DNA from: JAIBBG01 sp043748015
Lineage (GTDB): Bacteria; Bacteroidota; Bacteroidia; Flavobacteriales_D; Sanyastnellaceae
Length of the DNA stretch: 33,321 nucleotides
Direction of reading: 5' to 3'
Assembly: GCA_043748015.1 (NCBI GenBank)
Contig: JAYTOA010000099.1
Span: forward strand, 1-33,321
The number at the start of each line of letters is the position of its first letter. The stretch's first letter is position 1. Both the position numbers and the translations under genes were made by a program. The notes under the pieces are model-generated. The model was not told where the DNA came from and made no database searches. It was given only the letters and a program-made list of their open reading frames with translations. Shown here piece by piece: positions 25,074 to 33,175 of this stretch.

Positions 25074-25796
25074 CTAACCTTCAAAACAAAGCGACAACAC
25101 AAAGGTTCGTGTCCGCAATTTCGAAATTGGATCGGTGAACTTGTTGTTTTCTTGAATGAGCAAATTTCTCATCCCAAAACAAGTCTTCATCTCTATTCCG
25201 AATTTGAAATAGGGAAGAAAAAAATCTACTCCACCACCGGCGTCGATTGTCAAATCTGTCTTTTGAAGTTTCAACACGATCTTATTGGCAACGATTTCAT
25301 TCACGTCTTTTTGAGATTGCATGTCAATACCATAACATCCTCCCGCCAATGCATAGGCTGCAAAATTTCCCACTCGATTGGTGCGCAACTTCAGATACAA
25401 TGGAAACTGCAACCATACGCTTTCTGTTCTCTTGAGAAAAGTTTTCACTCCACCGACTGTGTCTAAAAATGTATAGTTGAGCCCGCGATCTTGAAATGAC
25501 AATCCTGGAACAAAGCGCAGATTTACATTTTTGATTGGATTTAATGAAGCCAGCAACGCCAGGTTGAAACCGGCCTGCGGAACGTTGTCTATTCCTAGTA
25601 ACGAATCGCCAAAAGTGAAGTCCGGTTTGTAGTCAACAAAGAAGGACGACTGGTTGGCTGACAACAAAAATCCAAAATGATAGTAGCGATTATCGAATCC
25701 ACCAAGATTCTCACGGCCTTTGGCTTGGGCAAATGCAACACTCGACCATGCGACAATGGCTGTGAGAACGAAATATTTTTTCAGTTTGAATGACAT
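25074..25796 (-). CDS. PorT family outer-membrane protein (T9SS-associated)
   Basis: A 240-residue protein. Signal peptide 1-23 (ends A-F-A-Q), then an eight-stranded barrel whose start is the PorT pattern N-L-x-x-(F/Y)-D-x-x-(Y/H)-Y-H-F-G-F-x-L and F-x-V-x-x-x-P-D, with G-F-N-L-A-L-L-A-S-L, L-R-F-V-P-G-L-S-F and a final aromatic strand. PorT is needed for gliding and T9SS-dependent secretion in other Bacteroidota, which agrees with the T9SS sorting domain on the protein at 18699. This assignment is by pattern, since the broader OMP_b-brl_2 family includes non-T9SS barrels. ATG start; 115 bases to the dehydratase gene downstream, no clear promoter or terminator. Confidence 0.75.
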   Translation of the reverse strand: MSFKLKKYFVLTAIVAWSSVAFAQAKGRENLGGFDNRYYHFGFLLSANQSSFFVDYKPDFTFGDSLLGIDNVPQAGFNLALLASLNPIKNVNLRFVPGLSFQDRGLNYTFLDTVGGVKTFLKRTESVWLQFPLYLKLRTNRVGNFAAYALAGGCYGIDMQSQKDVNEIVANKIVLKLQKTDLTIDAGGGVDFFLPYFKFGIEMKTCFGMRNLLIQENNKFTDPISKLRTRTFVLSLCFEG

Positions 25797-25843
25797 GTCA
25801 TTTTGAAGGTGTGGCTCAAAACGAAAAAAGCTGACATTATTGC

Positions 25844-26389
25844 CTAAATTCTTTTGACCATAGACCTCCAGAAAAAAACTGCAAGCAGCGAATACATCAC
25901 GCTTACAAACGTCAAAGCAAGCACACCACCCAATATCTGCACCTGCACAGAAATATATCTTTCAACATTCGCTTTGTTAGTCTCCATGAGTTGCTCTCTT
26001 GTTTGATCTTTCAACTCGGGATGTTCTGAGCGGATCCTTGCAAAATTTTCATCAGAAGCAATTTCCGCATTGAACGCTTCTATCCGCGCCTGGCGAATGG
26101 TCTGGATGTCATTCGTGAGGAATGAATAGTAAACAGCAATCGACAGGACGACTCCGAAAACATACTTCAAGGCGGATCTCATGCAATCCTTCATGTCAGA
26201 AATGAACGTCGGTCTTTCTTCTCTTGGTACTTTGTATTTGAAGTAAACAGTGAGAAAAATTAAAATCAAAATCAACAGCACATTGCTGAGCACACCAAAA
26301 TTGCGTGCATTCTCCAACGTCAAAAACTTCCCGGCAACAAACCTTGCTGCAAGCCACATCGCGGCCATGATCCAGGGTAGTCGGTTCAT
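25844..26389 (-). CDS. Membrane protein, possibly DUF4199-like
   Basis: A 181-residue protein with four membrane helices (about 8-26, 32-51, 72-92 and 146-170) and a charged loop (95-140) with acidic, Glu-rich sequence. The arrangement, with a D-N-F-A-R-I-R-S-E-H-P-E-L-K type amphipathic segment between helices 3 and 4, resembles the Bacteroidota DUF4199 family, but identification is tentative. It lies 47 bases before the PorT-like gene in the same direction, so they may be transcribed together; function unknown. Confidence 0.65.
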   Translation of the reverse strand: MNRLPWIMAAMWLAARFVAGKFLTLENARNFGVLSNVLLILILIFLTVYFKYKVPREERPTFISDMKDCMRSALKYVFGVVLSIAVYYSFLTNDIQTIRQARIEAFNAEIASDENFARIRSEHPELKDQTREQLMETNKANVERYISVQVQILGGVLALTFVSVMYSLLAVFFWRSMVKRI

Positions 26390-26434
26390 TCGGAAAAATA
26401 ATTTTGTTCAATCATTATCAACACTATGAAAAAT

Positions 26435-26516
26435 TTGCGATTTATGATTTGAGATTTGAGCTGAAAAGCGCGCTCATCCCCCACAATCCTATAATCCAAC
26501 AATCCTATATTCCTGT
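26435..26516. repeat. Intergenic inverted word array, copy 2
   Basis: GATTTATGATTTGAGATTTGAGC words (26436-26461), then TGAAAAGCGCGCTCA as a centre (TGAGC pairs with GCTCA), then AATCCTATAATCCAACAATCC words up to the stop codon of rho at 26517. It has the same plan and core as the interval at 22956-23089 while the words differ. Confidence 0.4.
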
Positions 26517-28274
26517 TTAGGAGTTCATCGAAACAAGAAACTCCTCATTATTCCTCGTCTTCTCAATTCTGTCTTTCACGAATTCCATCGCTTCAATCGG
26601 ATTCATATCAGCAAGGTGACGACGCAGAATCCACATGCGCTGAAGGATGTCACGGTCGTGAAGTAAGTCTTCTTTTCTCGTTCCTGAAGCAAGGATGTCA
26701 ATAGAAGGATAAATTCTTCTATTTGAAATTCTGCGATCGAGTTGCAACTCCATGTTACCTGTTCCTTTGAATTCCTCGAAGATGACTTCGTCCATTTTCG
26801 AACCTGTATCAACTAGAGCTGTTGCTATAATAGTAAGGGAACCTCCATTCTCAATCTTACGTGCAGCACCGAAGAAACGCTTTGGCTTCTCCAACGCATT
26901 CGCTTCAACACCACCGGAAAGAACCTTTCCACTTGATGGCGCAACAGTATTATAAGCGCGCGCCAATCTTGTGATGGAATCGAGAAGGATACAAACGTCG
27001 TGTCCACACTCAACCAATCGCTTCGCTTTTTCAAGAACGATGTTCGCGATTTTTACGTGACGTTCTGCGGGTTCGTCAAAAGTGGAAGCGATAACTTCTC
27101 CTTTCACGTTGCGCTTCATATCTGTCACCTCTTCCGGTCGCTCATCGATGAGCAAAACGATGAGGTATGTTTCAGGATGGTTCATCGCTATTGCATTTGC
27201 GATGTCTTTCAACAATGTTGTCTTACCTGTTTTTGGTTGTGACACAAGCATTCCGCGTTGACCTTTTCCAATAGGTGCAAACAAATCCATAATGCGCATG
27301 GAAGTGTTCGGATTGTTATCTGCAATGTGGAAACGCTCGTATGGGAAGAGTGGCGTTAGATATTTGAACGGAACCCTGTCACGTACGAAATTCGGATCAC
27401 GACCATTGATCTTATCTACTCTTATGAGTGGGAAATATTTCTCTCCTTCTCTTGGCGGACGAATAGCTCCGAGAATAGTATCTCCTGTGAGCAATCCATA
27501 AAGTTTTATTTGTTGTTGTGAAACGTAACAATCATCTGGAGAATTCAAATAATTGAAATCCGAAGACCTCAAAAATCCAAAGCCGTCCTGCATAATTTCC
27601 AGAACACCTTCCGCCAGAACGATACCGTCGAAATTGTACCCGTGCTCATCAGCTTGTCCGCGTTTACTTCTATCGGGACGATAAATATTCGGTGCGTTTT
27701 GACCTTCAAATTGCTTTTTATCCTGATGCTGCGGGCGCTGCTGAGAGTGTTGCTGTGGGTGTTGCGGGCGCTGTTGATGCTGTTGGTTTTGCTGCCTGTC
27801 TTGACGTTGTTCACCTGAACCACCATTTTCCTGCTCACCAGTATTCTGACCACCAGATTGTGGATTGGAATCTCCCTGAGATTGATCTCTTCGAGGTGCT
27901 TGTTCTCTTCCTTGTGATGAAGGACCTTTCAATTCACCCGAATCTTTAAAGAGTTCCGGTTGATTCTGTTCGCCATGTGGGCGACGCTGATCTGTTCTTT
28001 CCTGATGTGGCTTGCGTGGGCGATCACGACGAGCTTGATCACCTTGCTGCTGATCTGCGCCTGTGTCTGCACTTGATTCCTTCTGCTCCTGTGGTTCAGC
28101 AGCAGCTGGCGCTTCGGGTGTTGCTTCGCCTTGTTCTTGTACGGCTTGAACGTCCAGAATTTTATAAATAAGATCTTGTTTCTTGAGTTTTTCAGCGTTG
28201 GTAATTCCAATCTGGTCAGCGACTGATTTCAGTTCGGCTACCTTCATGCTGTTAAGTTGCAACAGATTATACAT
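26517..28274 (-). CDS. rho: Transcription termination factor Rho
   Basis: A 585-residue hexameric RNA helicase that ends transcription by ATP-driven translocation on RNA. Order of parts: N-terminal Rho_N helical domain (about 1-45), a 160-residue low-complexity insert (about 45-205) very rich in Gln, Arg, Pro, Glu, Gly and Asn, the RNA-binding cold-shock domain (about 213-290) with D-G-F-G-F-L-R, and the RecA-like ATPase with P-loop Q-P-K-T-G-K-T-T (346-353), Walker B ending L-L-D (432), the Q-loop S-S-G-K and R-loop at 530s. The core is normal; the insert makes it longer than the 419-residue E. coli protein, as known for Bacteroidota. The start is ATG at 28274 (a TTG precedes it at 28277). 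The leader of about 100 bases suggests regulation by its own level. Confidence 0.95.
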   Translation of the reverse strand: MYNLLQLNSMKVAELKSVADQIGITNAEKLKKQDLIYKILDVQAVQEQGEATPEAPAAAEPQEQKESSADTGADQQQGDQARRDRPRKPHQERTDQRRPHGEQNQPELFKDSGELKGPSSQGREQAPRRDQSQGDSNPQSGGQNTGEQENGGSGEQRQDRQQNQQHQQRPQHPQQHSQQRPQHQDKKQFEGQNAPNIYRPDRSKRGQADEHGYNFDGIVLAEGVLEIMQDGFGFLRSSDFNYLNSPDDCYVSQQQIKLYGLLTGDTILGAIRPPREGEKYFPLIRVDKINGRDPNFVRDRVPFKYLTPLFPYERFHIADNNPNTSMRIMDLFAPIGKGQRGMLVSQPKTGKTTLLKDIANAIAMNHPETYLIVLLIDERPEEVTDMKRNVKGEVIASTFDEPAERHVKIANIVLEKAKRLVECGHDVCILLDSITRLARAYNTVAPSSGKVLSGGVEANALEKPKRFFGAARKIENGGSLTIIATALVDTGSKMDEVIFEEFKGTGNMELQLDRRISNRRIYPSIDILASGTRKEDLLHDRDILQRMWILRRHLADMNPIEAMEFVKDRIEKTRNNEEFLVSMNS

Positions 28275-28378
28275 CAATAATTAAATGCTTTTGTAAATGC
28301 AGGTTGAAATTGTAAATCTTAATTGGGGGAATGCCTCCTTGTGAGATTTTCCTACAGAAAAGACCCGAATGGGCGCTG

Positions 28379-28408
28379 CAAGTGTACAGCATTTTCTCTC
28401 ACGTCAAA
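28379..28408 (-). promoter_or_regulatory. rho promoter TTTG-N18-TACACTTG
   Basis: Read leftward: TTTG (28408-28405), 18 bases, TACACTTG (28386-28379; one mismatch from TAnnTTTG). The transcript would start near 28373 and carry a leader of about 100 bases that holds an A-A-G-G-A-G-G-like purine run and no ATG. Confidence 0.5.
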
Positions 28409-28489
28409 GCATCGTGCGAAAAATTATTAACAGAGCGGCAATTTTAAAGGTTTACACAAAATTGAAATTCGCCTTTGGTTAAAAGAATT

Positions 28490-28670
28490 GTTCCTAGTTC
28501 CTGGTTCCTAGTTCGGGAAGAAAAGGCAACGGTGAAAGGTCGTTTGGCCCGGTTGAATCCGTTTTGAATGTTGGTGTTTAAAATATTGAGATGAAGCTCC
28601 ATTCAAAATTCTTTTCCCAAATTCGCAATAAGGCTCGCGCAACTAGGAACTAGGAGCTAAAAAGGACTAG
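28490..28670. repeat. Intergenic repeat with inverted ends, copy A
   Basis: About 175 bases in the gap between rho and the phosphoesterase gene. The left end (28490-28514) repeats TTCCTAGTTC-type words; the right end (28639-28660) carries their complement (AACTAGGAAC, TAGGAG), an inverted terminal repeat of about 20 bases with 2-3 mismatches. The interior matches copy B at 29235-29400 in several blocks (AAAGGCAAC; TTGGCC/CTGGCC; ATTCAAAA..TCTTT). It looks like a small non-autonomous element or an extragenic repeat; there is no coding capacity. Confidence 0.55.
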
Positions 28671-28680
28671 TATTGAACTA

Positions 28681-29178
28681 TCACGCTCGCTTACCGAGCT
28701 CAATCACCTCCAGCTTTGCCATCTTCCCGCTTTCCACTTCAAATCGAAGCATGGTTCTTACATGATGGAAACCATGTTTACCAATCGCGCCGGGATTCAT
28801 GTAAAGGAACTTGAAAACAGGATCTTGCTTCACAAGACACAAATGTGAATGTCCGCATATGAAAACCTGAGGTGGTTTTTTGCGCAATTCAATGACGATT
28901 GTTGTCGCATAATTTCCCGGCTTGCCGCCAATATGTGTCATCATGACATCCAACCCTTCACAATCCCAACGTAAAGTCTCTGCCGTTTGCTTCCTCAAAA
29001 TATGATCGTCGATATTTCCGAAAACAATTCTTGTCGGCTTGAATTTCATCAATTGATCCAGCACTTGCTGACTCCCAATATCACCGGCATGCCATATCTC
29101 ATCGCAATTTTCAAAATGACGAAAGACTGCTTCATCCAGCCAACCGTGGGTATCTGATAAAAGGCCAATTCGTTTCAT
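28681..29178 (-). CDS. YfcE/MJ0936-type metallophosphoesterase
   Basis: A 165-residue calcineurin-like phosphoesterase. All five metal-binding blocks are present: S-D-T-H-G with Asp9/His11, H-A-G-D-I-G with Asp33, G-N-I-D with Asn55, T-H-I-G-G with His82 and C-G-H-S-H with His110/His112, then N-P-G-A. The short length (165) is that of the YfcE/MJ0936 group of phosphodiesterases, active on bis-p-nitrophenyl phosphate or small cyclic or nucleotide substrates; the natural substrate is unknown. ATG start. It sits alone between the two copies of the intergenic repeat, on the same strand as its neighbours. Confidence 0.9.
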   Translation of the reverse strand: MKRIGLLSDTHGWLDEAVFRHFENCDEIWHAGDIGSQQVLDQLMKFKPTRIVFGNIDDHILRKQTAETLRWDCEGLDVMMTHIGGKPGNYATTIVIELRKKPPQVFICGHSHLCLVKQDPVFKFLYMNPGAIGKHGFHHVRTMLRFEVESGKMAKLEVIELGKRA

Positions 29179-29234
29179 GTTCGCAACTTACATGATTTGT
29201 CAAGACTTCATGATTCAAATTCAGTCGAGATCAG

Positions 29235-29402
29235 TTCACGGTTCTTTGTTTCTATTTCAGGGAGCAAAGGCAACATTAGAAGGGGTTCTGGCCAAGTCGT
29301 GCTAATTTTGGTGGTAGATACTTCAACTCAAAGAAACTCGTTTGATTCAAAAATCTTTGTTCTGATACAGGAAAAAATTCGCGAACTAGGAACTTGTAAC
29401 TA
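29235..29402. repeat. Intergenic repeat, copy B
   Basis: About 170 bases between the start of the phosphoesterase gene and the end of the CDF transporter gene. It shares blocks with copy A: GGTTCTTTGTT near the left, AAAGGCAAC (29276-29284 region), CTGGCC, ATTCAAAAATCTTTGTT and CGCGAACTAGGAAC at the right end (29380-29393), which runs to the TAG stop of the transporter. The left inverted end has decayed, so this copy is older or partial. Confidence 0.5.
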
Positions 29403-30284
29403 TTCTCCTGCCGGCTCAACGTGTATCAATACATCCGCTATGTGCGGAATATTGGCTTGTAAGTTATCCTTCAGTCGATGTGCTATGTCATGGCCTTCAC
29501 CAACAGAGATTTTTCCGTCGACGATAAGATGTAAATCCACGAAGTATCGCATACCCACTTTACGGACATGGCATTTTTCAGTGTTAATGACGCCAGTTGT
29601 CAAAAACGATTTTGTCCTGATTTCCTCAACCAGCTCTTGATGAAGATCTTCATCCATGATTTCTCCCAGAGCTGGCCGAAAGATGAGATAGCTGTTGTAA
29701 AGAATGAAAACTGACGCCAGCAATGCAGCATAATCATCAGCGGCTTCGAATCCATCACCTAGCAAAAGCGCAATGGAAATGCCAACAAACGCAGCGAATG
29801 AAGTGATGGCATCACTGCGATGATGCCATGCGTCGGCTTTGAGTGACGTACTGTTGGTCTCAATACTTTTTTCTTTGATGAACCGGTAATAGACTTCTTT
29901 GAAAACAATAATGACTGCTAACACTATCAATGTATATGGTCGTGGTAATGCATGTGGAGTCTGAATATTAAGAATGGCGTCGTGTGCTATCCATAGTGCA
30001 GAAGCCACAAGTAGTCCGACAACAATAAAAGTCACCAGCGGTTCTATTCTTCCATGTCCGTAAGGGTGATTTTTATCTGCCGGGCGATGCGCGTATTTCA
30101 GTCCGAATAGAACAAGCAGTGATGAAAAAATATCTGTTGTTGACTCTATGGCATCTGCAATCAGCGCATACGAATTACCAAAATATCCGGTGAGCCATTT
30201 CAATAGAGCAAGAACAGTATTGCCGACAATACTGTACCACGTGGCACGAACTGTTTCTATTTCAGCATGACGACTTGAGGACAT
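29400..30284 (-). CDS. Cation diffusion facilitator (CDF) transporter
   Basis: A 294-residue divalent-metal exporter of the cytoplasmic membrane. Six membrane helices (about 12-32, 38-62, 82-103, 117-136, 160-176, 186-200) and a C-terminal cytosolic metallochaperone-like domain (205-290). The TM5 metal site is H154-x3-D158 (A-W-H-H-R-S-D). In TM2 the usual H/D-x3-D pair reads Glu47-x3-Asp51 (I-E-S-T-T-D), a substitution that affects metal choice in this family. H-P-Y-G-H-G-R-I-E after TM2 is the family signature. Zinc, iron or manganese are all possible. ATG start; 30 bases before the LigA stop, so it is probably read from the ligA promoter. Confidence 0.9.
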   Translation of the reverse strand: MSSSRHAEIETVRATWYSIVGNTVLALLKWLTGYFGNSYALIADAIESTTDIFSSLLVLFGLKYAHRPADKNHPYGHGRIEPLVTFIVVGLLVASALWIAHDAILNIQTPHALPRPYTLIVLAVIIVFKEVYYRFIKEKSIETNSTSLKADAWHHRSDAITSFAAFVGISIALLLGDGFEAADDYAALLASVFILYNSYLIFRPALGEIMDEDLHQELVEEIRTKSFLTTGVINTEKCHVRKVGMRYFVDLHLIVDGKISVGEGHDIAHRLKDNLQANIPHIADVLIHVEPAGE

Positions 30285-30314
30285 CAGACAACATTAATGC
30301 ATGATACTGAATAT

Positions 30315-32396
30315 TCATGAAATCATTTTTTCATATTCTGCTTCACTCAGAATAATCACCCCAAGCTCTTCCGCCTTCTTCCTTTTTTCAGGTCCCATCT
30401 TATCGCCGGCGAGCAAGTAATTTGTTTTCTTGGAAATCGAACCAGAAACTTTCCCGCCATTTGCCTCGATGCTTTCCTTAATACTGTCTCTGGAAAAACT
30501 CGCAAAGACGCCGCTTACTACAAATGTTTTGCCTTCGAGCTTAATGGTATGGTGTGAAATGTCTACTTGCTCTGAAGCGAATTGAAGTCCTGATTTGGCA
30601 AGCCTTTCAATGATCTCAATATTCTGTGCATCACTGAACCATTCAATAATACTAGCAGCGATCTTCTCTCCTATTTCTTCCGCTGCAATCAGTTCTTCAC
30701 TTGAGGCATACCGAATATTTTCAATATTGGAAAAATGTTTGGCGAGTTTTTTCGCTACCGTTTCTCCAACGAAACGAATTCCCAAAGCAAACAAAACACG
30801 CTCAAATGGGATCTGCTTGCTTGCTTCCACTCCACTCAATAAATTCTGCACGCTCTTCTCTTGCATGGATCGAGTGCGAACATCTTCACCGAATTCATCA
30901 CTGATGGTGAATTCAATACCTATGAGTTGATCATAAGTGAGATCATATATGTCGGCAACATTCTTCAGCAAACCTTTGTCCCATAATCCTGAGATAGTCT
31001 CACTTCCCATCCCTTCAATATTCATTGCCTTGCGAGAAATGAAATGTTCCATGCGCCCTTTGATCTGCGGTGGACAGCCATTCTCATTCGGACAATAATG
31101 CTGTGCCTCGCCTTCATTGCGTATGAGCTCTGTATCGCATTGCGGACATCGGGTGATATAAACATTTGGCAAAGAATCGGGTGTGCGCTTGCTCTCATCT
31201 ACGCCAACAACCTTCGGAATAATTTCTCCGCCCTTTTCGACAAACACGATATCACCTTCTCTTATGTCGAGCTTTTCGATTTGATCTGCATTGTGAAGCG
31301 ATGCGCGCTTTACTGTTGTGCCTGCAAGAAATATCGGTTCCAGATTCGCAACCGGTGTGATCGCACCCGTACGTCCAACCTGATATGTGATCTTATTCAA
31401 CCTAGTACTTAATGTCTCCGCTTTGAATTTGTAAGCAATCGCCCAACGCGGACTCTTCGCTGTCATTCCCAATTCTTCCTGTTGTGCATATCCATTCACC
31501 TTGATAACGATGCCATCTATCTCGAACGGAAGATTGTGTCGAGACTTATCCCAATGCTCAATGAATGACATAATGCCATCTATTGAATTGGTTTTTTCTA
31601 TGTAACGCATTTTGCTCGAAGGCGTTTTAAAACCCCAATCAGAAGCATGTGTGATCGCATCAAAGTGATTGTCGTACGGCAATTCATCACCATAAACTGA
31701 ATAGAGAAAACAATCGAGTCCACGCTTTGCTACTTCAGAGCTGTTTTGTTGCTTGAGGGTGCCGGCTGCAGTGTTGCGTGGATTCGCATAAGCCTCTTCA
31801 CCGGCTTCAACTCGTTCACTATTGATGCGAGCAAATTCTTCTTTGGGTAAAAATATCTCGCCGCGTATTTCAAACTCCGTTGGAAATTTTCCGCGAAGCG
31901 AAAGTGGAATTGTTTTTATCGTACGAACATTCGCCGTGATTTCTTCACCGGTTTCTCCATCACCTCTCGTGACACCACGCATGAGTTTTCCATCTTCGTA
32001 AGAAAGTGAAATAGCAAGTCCGTCGTACTTCAACTCCATCACATATACGACTTCACTTTTAGAGAAAAGGTCTTCTCCTGCACTCAAACCTTTGTGCACT
32101 CGCTCTTCCCAATCTTTTATCTCTTCAACACTGTATGTATTGCTGAGTGAAAGCATTGGATGCTTGTGCTTCACCTTTTCAAATTTGTCAGAAATATCAC
32201 CGCCTACTCTTTTCGTTGGTGAATTCGCATCTGCCAACTGTGGAAATTCATTCTCCAGTTTTTCGAGCTCTTTGAGAAGTGAATCAAAATCATAATCTGA
32301 AATGGAAGGTTCGTTCAACACATAGTATCTATGGTTGTGATCATTGAGTTCCTTCGTCAATTCAATGATGCGCGATTTTGCTTCTTCCATATTCAT
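30315..32396 (-). CDS. ligA: NAD+-dependent DNA ligase
   Basis: A 693-residue ligase that joins nicks in replication and repair using NAD+. Adenylation domain with catalytic Lys123 in E-L-K-Y-D-G, preceded by the Ia domain that binds NMN (Y-Y-V-L-N-E-P, S-D-Y-D-F-D), then the OB fold (about 320-400), the zinc finger with Cys417, Cys420, Cys435 and Cys441, the HhH region (about 450-600) and a BRCT domain (about 616-693). Every domain is present and length is normal for LigA (about 670-700). ATG start at 32396; a second ATG two codons later is possible. Chromosomal and essential; the downstream CDF gene is likely co-transcribed. Confidence 0.97.
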   Translation of the reverse strand: MNMEEAKSRIIELTKELNDHNHRYYVLNEPSISDYDFDSLLKELEKLENEFPQLADANSPTKRVGGDISDKFEKVKHKHPMLSLSNTYSVEEIKDWEERVHKGLSAGEDLFSKSEVVYVMELKYDGLAISLSYEDGKLMRGVTRGDGETGEEITANVRTIKTIPLSLRGKFPTEFEIRGEIFLPKEEFARINSERVEAGEEAYANPRNTAAGTLKQQNSSEVAKRGLDCFLYSVYGDELPYDNHFDAITHASDWGFKTPSSKMRYIEKTNSIDGIMSFIEHWDKSRHNLPFEIDGIVIKVNGYAQQEELGMTAKSPRWAIAYKFKAETLSTRLNKITYQVGRTGAITPVANLEPIFLAGTTVKRASLHNADQIEKLDIREGDIVFVEKGGEIIPKVVGVDESKRTPDSLPNVYITRCPQCDTELIRNEGEAQHYCPNENGCPPQIKGRMEHFISRKAMNIEGMGSETISGLWDKGLLKNVADIYDLTYDQLIGIEFTISDEFGEDVRTRSMQEKSVQNLLSGVEASKQIPFERVLFALGIRFVGETVAKKLAKHFSNIENIRYASSEELIAAEEIGEKIAASIIEWFSDAQNIEIIERLAKSGLQFASEQVDISHHTIKLEGKTFVVSGVFASFSRDSIKESIEANGGKVSGSISKKTNYLLAGDKMGPEKRKKAEELGVIILSEAEYEKMIS

Positions 32397-32456
32397 GTGG
32401 CCAAATTAAAGAAGCTTTTTTATCACATTGAATCGTAAAAATGGAAAAGAAAAAGT

Positions 32457-33161
32457 TTAATACTCCAGCCGTGCATCTTTATCCCAGATACTTTTAACCA
32501 GTCGGCCAACTTTGATCCTCAGACGCGCGATTGCAACAGGCGCGTTGTAAACAGGCCGAACTTCGGCAGGAGTGTTTGACATATAGCGATATCCATAACC
32601 TACACCCAGACTGCACCACCATGTAAGGTGATAATAACCTGTGGTGGAAATCTCAAACGGATTCACTGTTCGCGACGGCAGCGTTTGCCAATGTAGATTC
32701 TCAGCTGTTCTATATAGACCGTTGATCTCACCCTTTCCAAAATGTATGGTAGCGGACCATTCCCACTTCCTATGAAAGTAGAGAACGCGTTCATAAAAAA
32801 CAGATGCATAAGAAAGATTCAATACAGCATCATTGATTGCGGGATTGATTTCCTTCAGTGATGACATGTGCACGCCATTCCCTAGACCATAAATGCCAAA
32901 TCCAAAACGATGTACCCGGCGATACTCAATACCGAAACGCAAACCTGCCAATTTCGCCGTGGTATTGCTAATCAATGTTAGACGTGTATCAAGTGTGAAA
33001 TCCAGCTTTTGCTTTTGAAAATGTACGTCCAGGCTCTTCTTTCCGGAGATGATCCACACTGTATCGCTGTATGGCTCGGATAACTTTGGCGCAATTCCAT
33101 CAAATTGGCTGTACACCACCAAAGCAGCAAAAATATTTATGACAGTTAATACGAATTTCAA
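32457..33161 (-). CDS. Outer-membrane beta-barrel protein of unknown function
   Basis: A 234-residue barrel with a signal peptide. No ATG is available; the frame opens at TTG 33206, but TTG at 33161 begins K-F-V-L-T-V-I-N-I-F-A-A-L-V-V-Y-S-Q, a normal signal peptide, and lies 6 bases after an exact -7 box, so I chose it. The mature part has alternating amphipathic strands: L-D-F-T-L-D-T-R-L-T-L-I-S, A-G-L-R-F-G-I-E-Y-R-R, F-G-F-G-I-Y-G-L-G-N-G-V, W-S-A-T-I-H-F-G-K-G, L-G-V-G-Y-G-Y-R-Y-M. No specific family was recognised. The C-terminal tail (R-L-V-K-S-I-W-D-K-D) is polar, unlike a typical terminal aromatic strand. It is followed 60 bases later by ligA. Confidence 0.65.
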   Translation of the reverse strand: MKFVLTVINIFAALVVYSQFDGIAPKLSEPYSDTVWIISGKKSLDVHFQKQKLDFTLDTRLTLISNTTAKLAGLRFGIEYRRVHRFGFGIYGLGNGVHMSSLKEINPAINDAVLNLSYASVFYERVLYFHRKWEWSATIHFGKGEINGLYRTAENLHWQTLPSRTVNPFEISTTGYYHLTWWCSLGVGYGYRYMSNTPAEVRPVYNAPVAIARLRIKVGRLVKSIWDKDARLEY

Positions 33162-33167
33162 GGGGTG

Positions 33168-33175
33168 CAAAAATA
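33168..33175 (-). promoter_or_regulatory. Exact -7 box TATTTTTG before the barrel gene
   Basis: Read leftward, TATTTTTG is an exact TAnnTTTG match 6 bases before the TTG at 33161. There is TTAA, not TTTG, at the 18-base spacing. A 12-base inverted repeat GGGTATGTACCC (33179-33190) lies between and could be an operator. The last 115 bases to the right edge hold nothing else I can support. Confidence 0.4.

Noticed and set aside
24789..25466. A 225-codon rightward frame across the CapD/PorT boundary
   Set aside because: It is antisense to two good genes, has no domain and shows biased composition typical of shadow frames.
28490..29402. tRNA or rRNA genes within the intergenic repeats
   Set aside because: The repeats have no cloverleaf or T-loop sequence and no rRNA-like segments.
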